Of a stretch of 64,000 nucleotides of DNA, positions 33,421-40,411 are shown one piece after another. The notes beneath the pieces are model-generated. The model was not told the DNA's origin and ran no database searches. It saw nothing but the letters and a program-made list of their open reading frames with translations. Both the position numbers and the translations under genes were made by a program. The DNA comes from Salinigranum marinum (GTDB taxonomy: Archaea; Halobacteriota; Halobacteria; Halobacteriales; Haloferacaceae), in the NCBI RefSeq assembly GCF_024228675.1, contig NZ_CP100461.1:930001-994000 (forward strand), given 5' to 3'. Numbering within the stretch: position 1 is the first letter of the stretch; each line of letters opens with the position of its first letter.

Positions 33421-33642
33421 ATGCCGAAAGTAGAAGCGCCCATCACGGGCGGAATGGTCGACACCTCGAAGCCTGCTGAGTCGATGAAGAGCATCGCGAT
33501 GGCGATGGGCGGCGTCGCCGTCGGCGCTGTCGTGCTCTCGTACGGCTCGCAGATCGGGGACTACCTCACTACTCGAATCGACAGCCTCGTGGGTACGAAC
33601 GCCTCCGGCAACGCCGGCTTCGGTCTGATGGGGGATCTCTGA
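33421..33642 (+). CDS. 73-residue viral membrane protein, first structural-operon gene
   Basis: MPKVEAPITGGMVDTSKPAE leads into one hydrophobic helix (IAMAMGGVAVGAVVLSYGSQ) and a glycine-rich end (NASGNAGFGLMGDL). A second ATG lies five bases upstream but is out of frame. It ends one base before the next start codon. Probably a virion membrane protein by position. Confidence 0.72.
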   Translation: MPKVEAPITGGMVDTSKPAESMKSIAMAMGGVAVGAVVLSYGSQIGDYLTTRIDSLVGTNASGNAGFGLMGDL

Positions 33643-33643
33643 G

Positions 33644-34162
33644 ATGCCCGCCGTCACCACTCACACCTACAAGTTCGGGAGCGGAGACCTCGATCTCACG
33701 CTGAACGCGAGCGGGGACACGCTCGACCTCCCGGCCGGCGAGTACAAGCAGGCCTACAAGCTCGACGTTCAGGAAGGTCAGGGCGTCGTCTTCGGCCGCG
33801 GGTCCTCGGAGGCCCCGCAGTTCGCCGAGGGCTTCGCCGGCTTCCGGTTCGTCTCGGACGCCGCAGCTGGGCAGGCCACCGGAGACTGGCGGATCGTCGT
33901 CCGAACCCCCCAGGACCGTCTCGTCGCCGAGCTCGTCTCGGGCGACCTCGAAGAGTTCGATCTGTTCACCGGCGCGGCCGGCTCCGGCTCCCAGAAGGAC
34001 CGCGAAAGTCGCCGTCCGTTCTCGCTCAAGAACACCAACGCGGTCACCAAGCAGTACAACGTCTGGTTGGAGATCCGCGCGGACTCGGCAATCACCATCG
34101 ACGACGCGGAGAGCGAGACGAAGGCGCTCATCGAGGGCTACAAGATCGAGAAGACGCGGTAA
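33644..34162 (+). CDS. candidate viral capsid protein (smaller of two)
   Basis: 172 residues, all beta-like, with no membrane segment or signal peptide: YKFGSGDLDLTLNASGDTLD, FRFVSDAAAGQATGDWRIVV, KQYNVWLEIRADSAITIDDA. Size, beta content and place beside a second beta-rich protein fit the two single-jelly-roll major capsid proteins (VP7/VP4 type) of sphaerolipoviruses. This is inference; no sequence motif proves it. Starts two bases after the upstream gene. Confidence 0.65.
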   Translation: MPAVTTHTYKFGSGDLDLTLNASGDTLDLPAGEYKQAYKLDVQEGQGVVFGRGSSEAPQFAEGFAGFRFVSDAAAGQATGDWRIVVRTPQDRLVAELVSGDLEEFDLFTGAAGSGSQKDRESRRPFSLKNTNAVTKQYNVWLEIRADSAITIDDAESETKALIEGYKIEKTR

Positions 34163-34219
34163 CCCCGCTGGAGCATAGATTTATGACCCACACGAAGCCG
34201 GTGAGTCGGAGGCCCATCG

Positions 34220-34867
34220 ATGGGTGACATCGACATCCCGGCCGGCGAGACGGTGAAAATCGTCAACGAAGAGCAGGCGTACGACACCTGGAAGGCGTCG
34301 ATTACCGGCGGGGACATCCTAGTCGGCCACCACCGACAGGAGGTCAAGCGCAACGGTGACCGAATTAAGGCCGGCGACCGAGTCCGTCTCTCGAACCTCG
34401 GTGGGTCCGCCCTCTACGCCTACACCGACGACGACGGTGTCACCGTCTCGATCAGCGAGGCGGCCGTTGACATCGACTTCATGGTTCGCACCGTGGTCGG
34501 CTCGGTTCAGGCGGACGACGGGAGCGAAGTCGCTCCCGCCTCTGCCGCATTCGTCCATCGCCAGGACACCGCCGTCGATGTGAACGCATCGGCCGTCTCG
34601 GAGTCGTTCGAGGCTCCCGATCGGGCGGACTTCGTCGTCGTCGCCGTCGACGACGCGGATGGATCGTTCCACGTCGAAGTCGCATTTCAGGACGATTCGG
34701 GTACCGACGTCGTCGTTCGCGACGACGGCGACCTCAGCGACTACGCCGGAGACTCGACGACGAACGTCCTCGTTCGAGCGGCCGTCGCTAGTCCGCACGT
34801 TCAGGTCCGTATCGTCGACGACAGTGGGGCTCAGAACGAGCTCGATTACAGTATCTACGCGAGGTGA
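34220..34867 (+). CDS. candidate viral capsid protein (larger of two)
   Basis: 215 residues. A beta-rich first half (GETVKIVNEEQAYDTWKASI, GDRVRLSNLGGSALYAYTDD) and a second beta domain (DFVVVAVDDADGSFHVEVAF), with no membrane helix. The length matches the larger major capsid protein of sphaerolipovirus-like viruses. A TATA-like ATAGATTTATG near 34175 lies in the 57-base gap upstream, so the gene may also have its own promoter. Assignment is inferred from context. Confidence 0.62.
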   Translation: MGDIDIPAGETVKIVNEEQAYDTWKASITGGDILVGHHRQEVKRNGDRIKAGDRVRLSNLGGSALYAYTDDDGVTVSISEAAVDIDFMVRTVVGSVQADDGSEVAPASAAFVHRQDTAVDVNASAVSESFEAPDRADFVVVAVDDADGSFHVEVAFQDDSGTDVVVRDDGDLSDYAGDSTTNVLVRAAVASPHVQVRIVDDSGAQNELDYSIYAR

Positions 34868-34871
34868 GAGG

Positions 34872-35264
34872 ATGGGACAAGATCCTCCAATCAGCCCGCC
34901 AAAGACCAAAGAAGCATCACAGCCTTACGGGTATCTCAATGCGGCATCGGAGTCGTCGACGGGCGGTAACTTTGGGGGTAATCTTCAATGGACTCCTCCC
35001 CAGCCCACGAGGACCGATGAAGTGGTGATTACGTGGACAACGGACCTAGTCGTGACGCGACTGAGAGTATACGACGAGCTCGGCAACAAGGTGGAGGACT
35101 TTAACGGCACAGATTACTTCGTTGAGGACTCTCCGCTCACTCTCAGCTACGACTCGACCCTCACGAGCAAAACGAGAGTAGACTACAGCGATCAGGGTAC
35201 GGACGCCTCGATCGATTACGATGTTCACAGGCAAGGACTGAACCCACACGATCATCCGATCTAG
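34872..35264 (+). CDS. viral protein, probably virion-associated
   Basis: 130 residues from the ATG at 34872. Gly/Pro/Ser-rich N-terminus (MGQDPPISPPKTKEASQPYG) followed by a beta sandwich-like region (DEVVITWTTDLVVTRLRVYD, LTLSYDSTLTSKTRVDYSD). Lies four bases after the larger capsid candidate. Its bases are less GC-rich than its neighbours. No family recognised. Confidence 0.65.
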   Translation: MGQDPPISPPKTKEASQPYGYLNAASESSTGGNFGGNLQWTPPQPTRTDEVVITWTTDLVVTRLRVYDELGNKVEDFNGTDYFVEDSPLTLSYDSTLTSKTRVDYSDQGTDASIDYDVHRQGLNPHDHPI

Positions 35265-35265
35265 C

Positions 35266-35499
35266 ATGAGACGAGCACAACTCAACAGAGAGCAGATACA
35301 GGCGATTATCAGGATACTCCGAGCGGAGGGTATCGCCACAGACCATCTTGAGCAGGTGGAGCACGCCCGAGAGCCAGGAGAGGCGACCGAGGTGGCGAGA
35401 GCCAAGCGAGAGGGACGCGGACCGCCAGATATCCGAGCCAAGCGAGAGGGACGCGGACCGCCGGACGACGCGGGCAACGGCAACGGAGGCGGTCAGTAG
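35266..35499 (+). CDS. small basic viral protein with duplicated motif
   Basis: 77 residues. N-terminal helix (LNREQIQAIIRILRAEGIAT), then the 11-residue motif RAKREGRGPPD present twice, and a Gly/Asn tail. The basic repeat suggests DNA or RNA contact. Its TAG stop shares its last base with the GTG start of the next gene. Function unknown. Confidence 0.6.
   Translation: MRRAQLNREQIQAIIRILRAEGIATDHLEQVEHAREPGEATEVARAKREGRGPPDIRAKREGRGPPDDAGNGNGGGQ
35399..35462 (+). repeat. 28-bp direct repeat inside the small basic gene
   Basis: An identical 28-base unit (GAGCCAAGCGAGAGGGACGC and eight more bases) occurs at 35399-35426 and 35435-35462, period 36, preserving the reading frame. Confidence 0.85.
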
Positions 35500-36026
35500 T
35501 GCCAGTCCCATCCGATGTCGCGGACCTCACCGACGGCGGAGTAGTGACGCGCAACGAACTCACCACACCCGGCAACGCGAACGCTCCCGGTGGGCTCGAA
35601 TGGGCGTACAAACTCTTCGCGCTCGAAGAGACCGGTCAGATCCGGGACTACAGTGGGGCTCCGTACAGCAAGCACATTGAGGACGCCGGTCCCGCGGTGT
35701 CGGTCGACGTCCCCGGAATCGGTATTTGGTCGGCGGAGACAGCCGACAAAGACCTCGATCACTGGCTCATCGACGGGCTCGACTGGCAGACGGGCGACGC
35801 CCCTGACGGGTCGTACTCACGTCTCAGCGAGGGCGAGAAGGCCGCGCTCTCGGTCGGCGCGGAGCCCGAACAGGTCGTGGGAGAACCAGCGGTCGAGACG
35901 GCGAATCACTACCAATCGACGATGACGACGACCGGCTCGGGATCGAGCTCCGGCTCATCGTCGTGGGTTCTCGCGGCCGCTCTCGCGGTCGGCGGACTCG
36001 CACTCGCGCTACTCGGAGGTAACTGA
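35499..36026 (+). CDS. viral protein with C-terminal membrane anchor
   Basis: 175 residues from a GTG. The soluble part (WAYKLFALEETGQIRDYSGA, GIGIWSAETADKDLDHWLID) is followed by a Thr/Ser/Gly linker and one C-terminal helix (WVLAAALAVGGLALALLGGN). Tail-anchored layout suits a virion membrane protein. No family recognised. Confidence 0.68.
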   Translation: MPVPSDVADLTDGGVVTRNELTTPGNANAPGGLEWAYKLFALEETGQIRDYSGAPYSKHIEDAGPAVSVDVPGIGIWSAETADKDLDHWLIDGLDWQTGDAPDGSYSRLSEGEKAALSVGAEPEQVVGEPAVETANHYQSTMTTTGSGSSSGSSSWVLAAALAVGGLALALLGGN

Positions 36027-36029
36027 AAA

Positions 36030-36407
36030 ATGCCAGACAACAACACGGGCGTCCTCGTGGCGCTCATCGGCTTCGGAATCGCAGCGGTGATGATCTTCAG
36101 CGGCGGCAGTGGCGGCTCGTCCACGTCCTCGGGGGCCACCAGCCGGGACGACGTCCTCGCCGGCTTCGCCGCTAATCAGCAATCGCTCATCGATCAGATG
36201 GAACAGTTCGCTAGTCAGTCCTCGGGATCCTCGTCGAGCTCGTCGACGACGGCCCCCGACAGCTCGGTCAACGATCCAGGCGACTCGTCGACCTGGGAAC
36301 CAGGGTTCGCTCAACAGATCGTTGAGCGCACCGGCTACCTCCCTGACGGCTTCGACGCCGCCGGCCGGATCGCCCAGCTGAATAGGGGCAACACCGTGGG
36401 GCTCTGA
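36030..36407 (+). CDS. viral protein with N-terminal membrane anchor
   Basis: 125 residues. N-terminal helix (TGVLVALIGFGIAAVMIFSG), then Ser/Gly-rich linkers and a possible amphipathic helix (VLAGFAANQQSLIDQMEQFA), ending NRGNTVGL. Starts three bases after the preceding stop. Likely virion membrane protein by position. Confidence 0.66.
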   Translation: MPDNNTGVLVALIGFGIAAVMIFSGGSGGSSTSSGATSRDDVLAGFAANQQSLIDQMEQFASQSSGSSSSSSTTAPDSSVNDPGDSSTWEPGFAQQIVERTGYLPDGFDAAGRIAQLNRGNTVGL

Positions 36408-36412
36408 TCGAC

Positions 36413-36856
36413 GTGGGCGTTCTCGACGGCGCTTGGTCCACCGTCGCCGGAGTCGGAGACTACGCGGCCGGATCGACCGACGAAGCGACGGGTCGCTTCT
36501 TCCGCGACGCGGCCGAGTACCAGGCCACCGGCGGCCTCGATCAGTCCGCCGGTCAGCGCGCAACCGCGTACAGCCGGCTCCTCACCCGACACACACTCGG
36601 TCCTGGCGCGGAGGACACGATCTTCACCTCACCCTCCGGCGGCTTCCTCGGAAACGAGGATACGAGCGACGTCTTCGGTCCCTCGGTTACCGGTGAGGGA
36701 TCCATCTCGGACGTCCTCGTCGATTCGGAGGGTGAGACCCGATCGTCCGCCGAGACGTCGACGTCGATCTTCCTGATCGGGCTCGCGCTGCTGGTCGCCC
36801 TGTACGTCGCCGGTCCGGTCATCGGGCCGTTGCTCGACGCCGTCCTCGGAGAGTAA
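36413..36856 (+). CDS. viral protein with C-terminal membrane anchor
   Basis: 147 residues from a GTG. The soluble part (GRFFRDAAEYQATGGLDQSA, SPSGGFLGNEDTSDVFGPS) ends in one helix (IFLIGLALLVALYVAGPVIG). Similar tail-anchored architecture to the gene two places upstream. Function unknown. Confidence 0.66.
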   Translation: MGVLDGAWSTVAGVGDYAAGSTDEATGRFFRDAAEYQATGGLDQSAGQRATAYSRLLTRHTLGPGAEDTIFTSPSGGFLGNEDTSDVFGPSVTGEGSISDVLVDSEGETRSSAETSTSIFLIGLALLVALYVAGPVIGPLLDAVLGE

Positions 36857-36858
36857 CC

Positions 36859-37053
36859 ATGTCGGCGCTCATCGATGCACTGCTGTCGGCGACGGACCCG
36901 GTCACAGCGCTGCTCGTCCTCGGGCTCGCTCGCTACATCAAGCACATTCGGGCCGACCTCAAAGAGGATCTGAAGCTCATTCGCGGTCGGGTCACCAGGA
37001 CGGAGTCAGCGCTGTTGACCGACGGCGGCGAACTCAGAGACGACGATTCATGA
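36859..37053 (+). CDS. 64-residue viral membrane protein
   Basis: MSALIDALLSATDPVTALLV begins a short membrane helix, then a charged helix (IRADLKEDLKLIRGRVTRTE) suggestive of a coiled coil. Holin-like size, but no specific evidence. Overlaps the next start by four bases (ATGA). Confidence 0.6.
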   Translation: MSALIDALLSATDPVTALLVLGLARYIKHIRADLKEDLKLIRGRVTRTESALLTDGGELRDDDS

Positions 37054-37193
37054 AGTGGTTGGAGTCCGACGTCGACCCCGGTCGGTGGCCGCACGTTCCC
37101 CGGGACCCTCCCCGTCCCGATCGCGTCCCGTGTCTCGTCGTCGATGGCGACGCGGTCGAGGATGTCCTGGTGGATCTTGCCGACGCGGTCTGA
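37050..37193 (+). CDS. 47-residue viral protein, last structural-operon gene
   Basis: Starts MKWLESDVDPGRWPHVPRDP and ends DVLVDLADAV; proline-rich then acidic. Supported mainly by the ATGA overlap with the preceding gene. Function unknown. Confidence 0.5.
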   Translation: MKWLESDVDPGRWPHVPRDPPRPDRVPCLVVDGDAVEDVLVDLADAV

Positions 37194-37203
37194 CACCACG
37201 CAC

Positions 37204-37404
37204 GTAACAGTGTTGTTACGCCGATTTGAGCGACTAGCGTTGCCCTCAGGCGCTACACTACTGTTTCGCGTCTGAGGGCTTCCCCTAGCTGTCGCTCAAA
37301 AACACTTGCTTTCGCGGCGCTGTGCGTCGGTTTTTTTCGCTTGACAGCTAGGGGGGTGGCTTGCCACCCCCCACGTAACGCCACCCACGTAACAACGCTG
37401 TTAC
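37204..37404. other. cluster of palindromes and inverted repeats, candidate viral origin or terminator region
   Basis: In 200 non-coding bases: GTAACA-GTGT-TGTTAC (37204-37219); GCCCTCAG at 37242-37249 with its complement at 37272-37279; a 12-bp arm CCCCTAGCTGTC at 37282-37293 with its complement at 37343-37354; a perfect GGGGGGTGGC-TT-GCCACCCCCC hairpin (37351-37372); and GTAACA-ACGC-TGTTAC (37389-37404). Such density of symmetry suits a replication origin or a regulator landing pad. Confidence 0.65.
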
Positions 37405-37414
37405 GTACCGCTTC

Positions 37415-38809
37415 CATCCGTGTTCGGTTAAGACGTTGAATCGGGTGACTGCGCTCCACTGACGAAGCTATCGATGTAGACCGCGTGGGGAGAGAATGTG
37501 TTCAAGACGCTCTCCCCGAACCTCATACGACGGCGGCTCACTTCCCTGTTTCCAGCAGCGGTTATCGAAGACATCGCGCGCGAGCGCGATGTCGTCCAAC
37601 GCCACCGGACAATCGACATCACGATGCTCGTCTGGACGCTCATCATGGGCTTCGCCGTCGACGGCGAAGCCCGCACTATCGCCGGGTTTCAGCGGGCTTA
37701 CTCCGCAGCGACCAACCAGACTGTTGCCCGCTCCAGTTTTTACGACCGGTTCACACCAGCACTTGCGACACTGTTGAGCGACCTCCTCGAGCACGCTCTC
37801 GAGGAGGTCGCGGTTCCCCACACGATCGCTCCCCAGTTCGAGTTGTTTCGTGAGGTGTTGATCGCCGATGCAACCGTCTTCCGGTTGCATCGGCTCCTCA
37901 GCGAGTTTCCGGCGACTCACGCGGATCAGTCCGGCGCGAAGCTTCACCTCGTCCATAACGCGACGACACAGACGATCGAGCAGTTCCAGCTCACCGACGA
38001 ATGCACCCACGAGAGCAGCCAGCTCCGCACGGGGAGCTGGCTGCGAGGCCGGTTGGTGCTGTTCGATCTCGGGTTCTACAATTTCCGTCGGTTCGCGTTG
38101 ATCGAGGAAAACGGTGGGTTCTTCCTGACACGGCTGAAGTCGAACGCGAACCCGTTGATCGTCGGAGAACGGCGGAAATGGCGCGGGCGCGCCATTTCCT
38201 TGCCAGGACGTCGCCTCCAGGACGTCCTGAGTGACCTCACACGGGAGATAATCGATGTGACCGTGGAGATCTCGTTCAAGCGGCGAGCATACGCTGGGAA
38301 GGAGTCAACCGATTCGATGGAGGTTCGCGTCGTCGGTGTCCGCAACGAGGACACCGACGACTACCATCTGTACGTCACAAATCTCCCCGACGCGTTCACT
38401 CCGAGGCAGATCGCGGCCCTGTACGGGTTGCGGTGGGAAGTGGAGTTGCTGTTCCGGGAACTGAAGTCGCTGTATGGGCTGGAGAAGTTCCAGACGAGTG
38501 ATCCAGCGATCGTCCACCTGTTGGTGGTGGCGGCTCTGCTGACACTGACGGTCAGCAGAGCCTTGCTCGGCGTGTTTCAAGAGCTGTTTCCAGAGACGGT
38601 GTTCCCCCGTGAGCGCTGGGCGAAGACCTTCCGGTCTTTCGCCCAGCTCATCCTCGAAGATCTGGCACAGTCGCTCGGACATCCACCGCCGAATCTGTCG
38701 GAGCTGATGTTTCGTGACGCCCGCCAACCAGAGAAATCGCGGCTCTTACTCAGCGAACGAGTGGCTGAGGCCTTCATGAGGCGATCCAATGCTTAACCGA
38801 ACACCGATG
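37415..38809 (+). mobile_element. IS4-family insertion sequence (ISH8-like), 1395 bp
   Basis: The ends are imperfect inverted repeats: CATCCGTGTTCGGTTAAG on the left and, read inward from the right, CATCGGTGTTCGGTTAAG. The 10-bp GTACCGCTTC is duplicated at 37405-37414 and 38810-38819. Length, end sequence style and 10-bp target duplication fit the ISH8 group of IS4. One intact transposase fills it. It is inserted between two GTAACA palindromes of the provirus. Confidence 0.93.
37498..38796 (+). CDS. IS4-family transposase
   Basis: 432 residues from a GTG. DDE residues are visible: Asp in VLIADATVFRLH, Asp in LVLFDLGFYNFRRF and Glu in RWEVELLFRELKSLYGL, the last within the Y-(2)R-(3)E-(6)K-like signature of IS4. 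The frame is intact, so the element may be active. The lower GC relative to the host matches mobile haloarchaeal elements. Confidence 0.95.
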   Translation: MFKTLSPNLIRRRLTSLFPAAVIEDIARERDVVQRHRTIDITMLVWTLIMGFAVDGEARTIAGFQRAYSAATNQTVARSSFYDRFTPALATLLSDLLEHALEEVAVPHTIAPQFELFREVLIADATVFRLHRLLSEFPATHADQSGAKLHLVHNATTQTIEQFQLTDECTHESSQLRTGSWLRGRLVLFDLGFYNFRRFALIEENGGFFLTRLKSNANPLIVGERRKWRGRAISLPGRRLQDVLSDLTREIIDVTVEISFKRRAYAGKESTDSMEVRVVGVRNEDTDDYHLYVTNLPDAFTPRQIAALYGLRWEVELLFRELKSLYGLEKFQTSDPAIVHLLVVAALLTLTVSRALLGVFQELFPETVFPRERWAKTFRSFAQLILEDLAQSLGHPPPNLSELMFRDARQPEKSRLLLSERVAEAFMRRSNA

Positions 38810-38820
38810 GTACCGCTTCC

Positions 38821-38837
38821 GTAACATGGTGTGTTAC
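38821..38837. promoter_or_regulatory. third GTAACA/TGTTAC palindrome
   Basis: GTAACA-TGGTG-TGTTAC lies one base after the right target duplication of the IS and overlaps the stop of the coiled-coil gene. Before the IS inserted, it would have been 16 bases from the copy at 37389-37404, forming a tandem pair. Confidence 0.6.
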
Positions 38838-39343
38838 TCGTCCTCCCGTGATTCGGCCTGCTGCCGCCAGTCGTTTGGAACGAACAGCCGTCGCTCTCCG
38901 TTCTTCGCTTTCGTGGCCCTGGCGATGCCGTCGGTGAGTCTGGCGACCGCGTCTATCACCCGACCGACCGTGACCCTGTAGATCTTCTCGTCCTCGCCGT
39001 CCCGTGTCTGAAGGAGCCGCCGGAGTTGCCCGGCTTTTACGACTCGCCCGCCGTCGACGCGATGCGAGATGTCGCCGAGGTTCATCCAGACCCACCGAGC
39101 CCGGTACTCGTTCGGAGACAGTTCCTCACGAGCGACGTCGTCGGGGAGCCGAGTTACCCGCTGGATGCGGAGCGGGGCGGCATCGAGCGTCTCTAGGTCG
39201 GGTTGGTCCTCCGCGAGTACCTGCCTAACGAGCGCCTTCAGGTACTCTTTTTGTTCGAGTCGGTCGACGCGCTCTTCTAGATCCCGAACGCGTTCGATCA
39301 ACTCGTCACGAGAGAGTTCCTTGAGTGGAGGTGATCCGCTCAC
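38834..39343 (-). CDS. provirus coiled-coil protein with basic C-terminal domain
   Basis: 169 residues from the GTG at 39343; the frame stays open into the tRNA gene, which cannot be coding. An N-terminal coiled coil (SRDELIERVRDLEERVDRLE) is followed by a helical, DNA-binding-like domain (ARWVWMNLGDISHRVDGGRV, VTVGRVIDAVARLTDGIARA) and a basic end. Coiled coil plus wHTH-like architecture beside repeated palindromes suggests an initiator or partition-type protein, but this is inference. First gene inside the right att site. Confidence 0.7.
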   Translation of the reverse strand: MSGSPPLKELSRDELIERVRDLEERVDRLEQKEYLKALVRQVLAEDQPDLETLDAAPLRIQRVTRLPDDVAREELSPNEYRARWVWMNLGDISHRVDGGRVVKAGQLRRLLQTRDGEDEKIYRVTVGRVIDAVARLTDGIARATKAKNGERRLFVPNDWRQQAESREDE

Positions 39344-39399
39344 CGCGACACACCTCCGGCTAGACGTCGTGAGAGGCGTGAGAACCCGTTTATTTCGAG

Positions 39400-39473
39400 T
39401 CCGCTCTCCCCGATTTGAACGGGGGGCAAGCCGATCTACAGTCGGCTGCTCTACCAAGCTGAGCTAAGAGCGG
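39400..39473 (-). tRNA. tRNA-Tyr (GTA)
   Basis: On the minus strand the acceptor arms CCGCTCT/AGAGCGG pair fully, the anticodon stem GCCGA/TCGGC encloses loop CTGTAGA with anticodon GTA, and the T arm is CCCCG-TTCAAAT-CGGGG. The 74-base gene is complete and lacks an encoded CCA. Its 3' end is the right attachment site of the provirus, and the gene stays intact after integration. Confidence 0.95.
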
Positions 39474-39572
39474 TCATCGTATCGTAACCGGGTCTCCGAA
39501 TTTAAGGGTTCCCATTCTGCCGTGCGAGGATCGACCCCCGACGCTTACGTCACGGTCGACGTATCGGGTGGC

Positions 39573-40376
39573 ATGACGAGTCGGGACGAGTCGGCGTGGG
39601 ACGCCGACCGCTACGACGACCAGTGTGCGTTCGTCTACGAGTACGGCGAGAGCGTGACCGACCTGCTCGATCTCGACGCGGGCGATCGCGTCCTCGACCT
39701 CGGCTGTGGCACCGGCCAGCTCTCGCGACAGCTGTCCGACCGCGCTGTCGACGTCGTCGGCGTCGACAGCGCCACCGGGATGATCGATCGGGCGCGCGAC
39801 CGCCACGGGGAGATCGAAGGCCTCCGTTTCGTCCACGCTGACGCCCGCGAGCTCTCGGCGGCGTTCGGCGACTCGGCCGGCGCGTTCGACGCGGTGTTCT
39901 CCAACGCCGCGCTCCACTGGATCCCGGGCCCCGATCACGACGCCGTCCTCGCCGGGGTCGCCCGACTGCTCCGCCCCGGCGGCGCGTTCGTCGCCGAACT
40001 CGGCGGGCGCGGCAACGTCGCGAGCATCGTCGAGGCGGCGGCCGAAGAGCTCGCCGCCCGGGGGTACGACTGCGAGAGCCCGTGGTACTTCCCGAGCATC
40101 GGGGAGTACGCCCCCCGGCTGGAGTCGCACGCTCTAGAAGTCCAGCGGGCGCACCTGTTCGACCGACCGACCGAACTCGACGCGGGCGAGGACGGGCTGG
40201 GTGGGTGGCTCGCGATGTTCGGTGACGACCTCCTCGACCCGGTCCCCGACGGGGAGTACGACGCGGTCGTCGCGGGCATCGCGGCGCGCCTGCGCGACGA
40301 CCGCTTTCGCGAGGGGACGTGGGTCGCGGACTACCGGCGACTCCGGTTCCGTGCGGTGAACCGCCCGTCGTACTGA
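39573..40376 (+). CDS. class I SAM-dependent methyltransferase
   Basis: 267 residues from the ATG at 39573. Motif I is RVLDLGCGTGQLSRQL, followed by VVGVDSATGMIDRA, FVHADARELSAAF and SNAALHWIP, a series shared with trans-aconitate methyltransferase-like enzymes (HWI motif). Substrate is not certain. First host gene after the tRNA. Confidence 0.88.
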   Translation: MTSRDESAWDADRYDDQCAFVYEYGESVTDLLDLDAGDRVLDLGCGTGQLSRQLSDRAVDVVGVDSATGMIDRARDRHGEIEGLRFVHADARELSAAFGDSAGAFDAVFSNAALHWIPGPDHDAVLAGVARLLRPGGAFVAELGGRGNVASIVEAAAEELAARGYDCESPWYFPSIGEYAPRLESHALEVQRAHLFDRPTELDAGEDGLGGWLAMFGDDLLDPVPDGEYDAVVAGIAARLRDDRFREGTWVADYRRLRFRAVNRPSY

Positions 40377-40411
40377 GGCCGTTTCCGAGTCAGTGGCGAC
40401 GGCACGCGCCG

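Larger units (their letters stand above)
27433..39419. mobile_element. integrated tailless halovirus-like provirus (about 12 kb) in tRNA-Tyr
   Basis: A 22-bp direct repeat (27433-27454 and 39398-39419, starting AGTCCGCTCTCCCC) bounds the element; the right copy is the 3' part of the tRNA-Tyr gene and the left copy is next to a tyrosine integrase. Between them lie about 23 small, mostly overlapping genes of viral type: a PhiH1-like repressor, an ATPase of the packaging kind, two candidate capsid proteins and many one-TM proteins. There is no terminase, portal or tail gene. The combination of a small packaging ATPase, two adjacent small capsid candidates and internal-membrane-type proteins resembles sphaerolipovirus/SNJ1-like viruses, which is inference. 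An IS4-type element is inserted at 37415-38809. Confidence 0.8.

Noticed and set aside
27433-39419. Pleolipovirus or tailed-virus origin of the provirus
   Set aside because: No tail, portal or terminase genes for a tailed virus, and the presence of a packaging ATPase with two capsid-like proteins argues against a pleolipovirus, though a PhiH1-type repressor is shared with tailed phages.
39344-39457. Extension of the coiled-coil gene to a TTG at 39457
   Set aside because: It would translate through the tRNA-Tyr gene; the GTG at 39343 gives a normal N-terminus.
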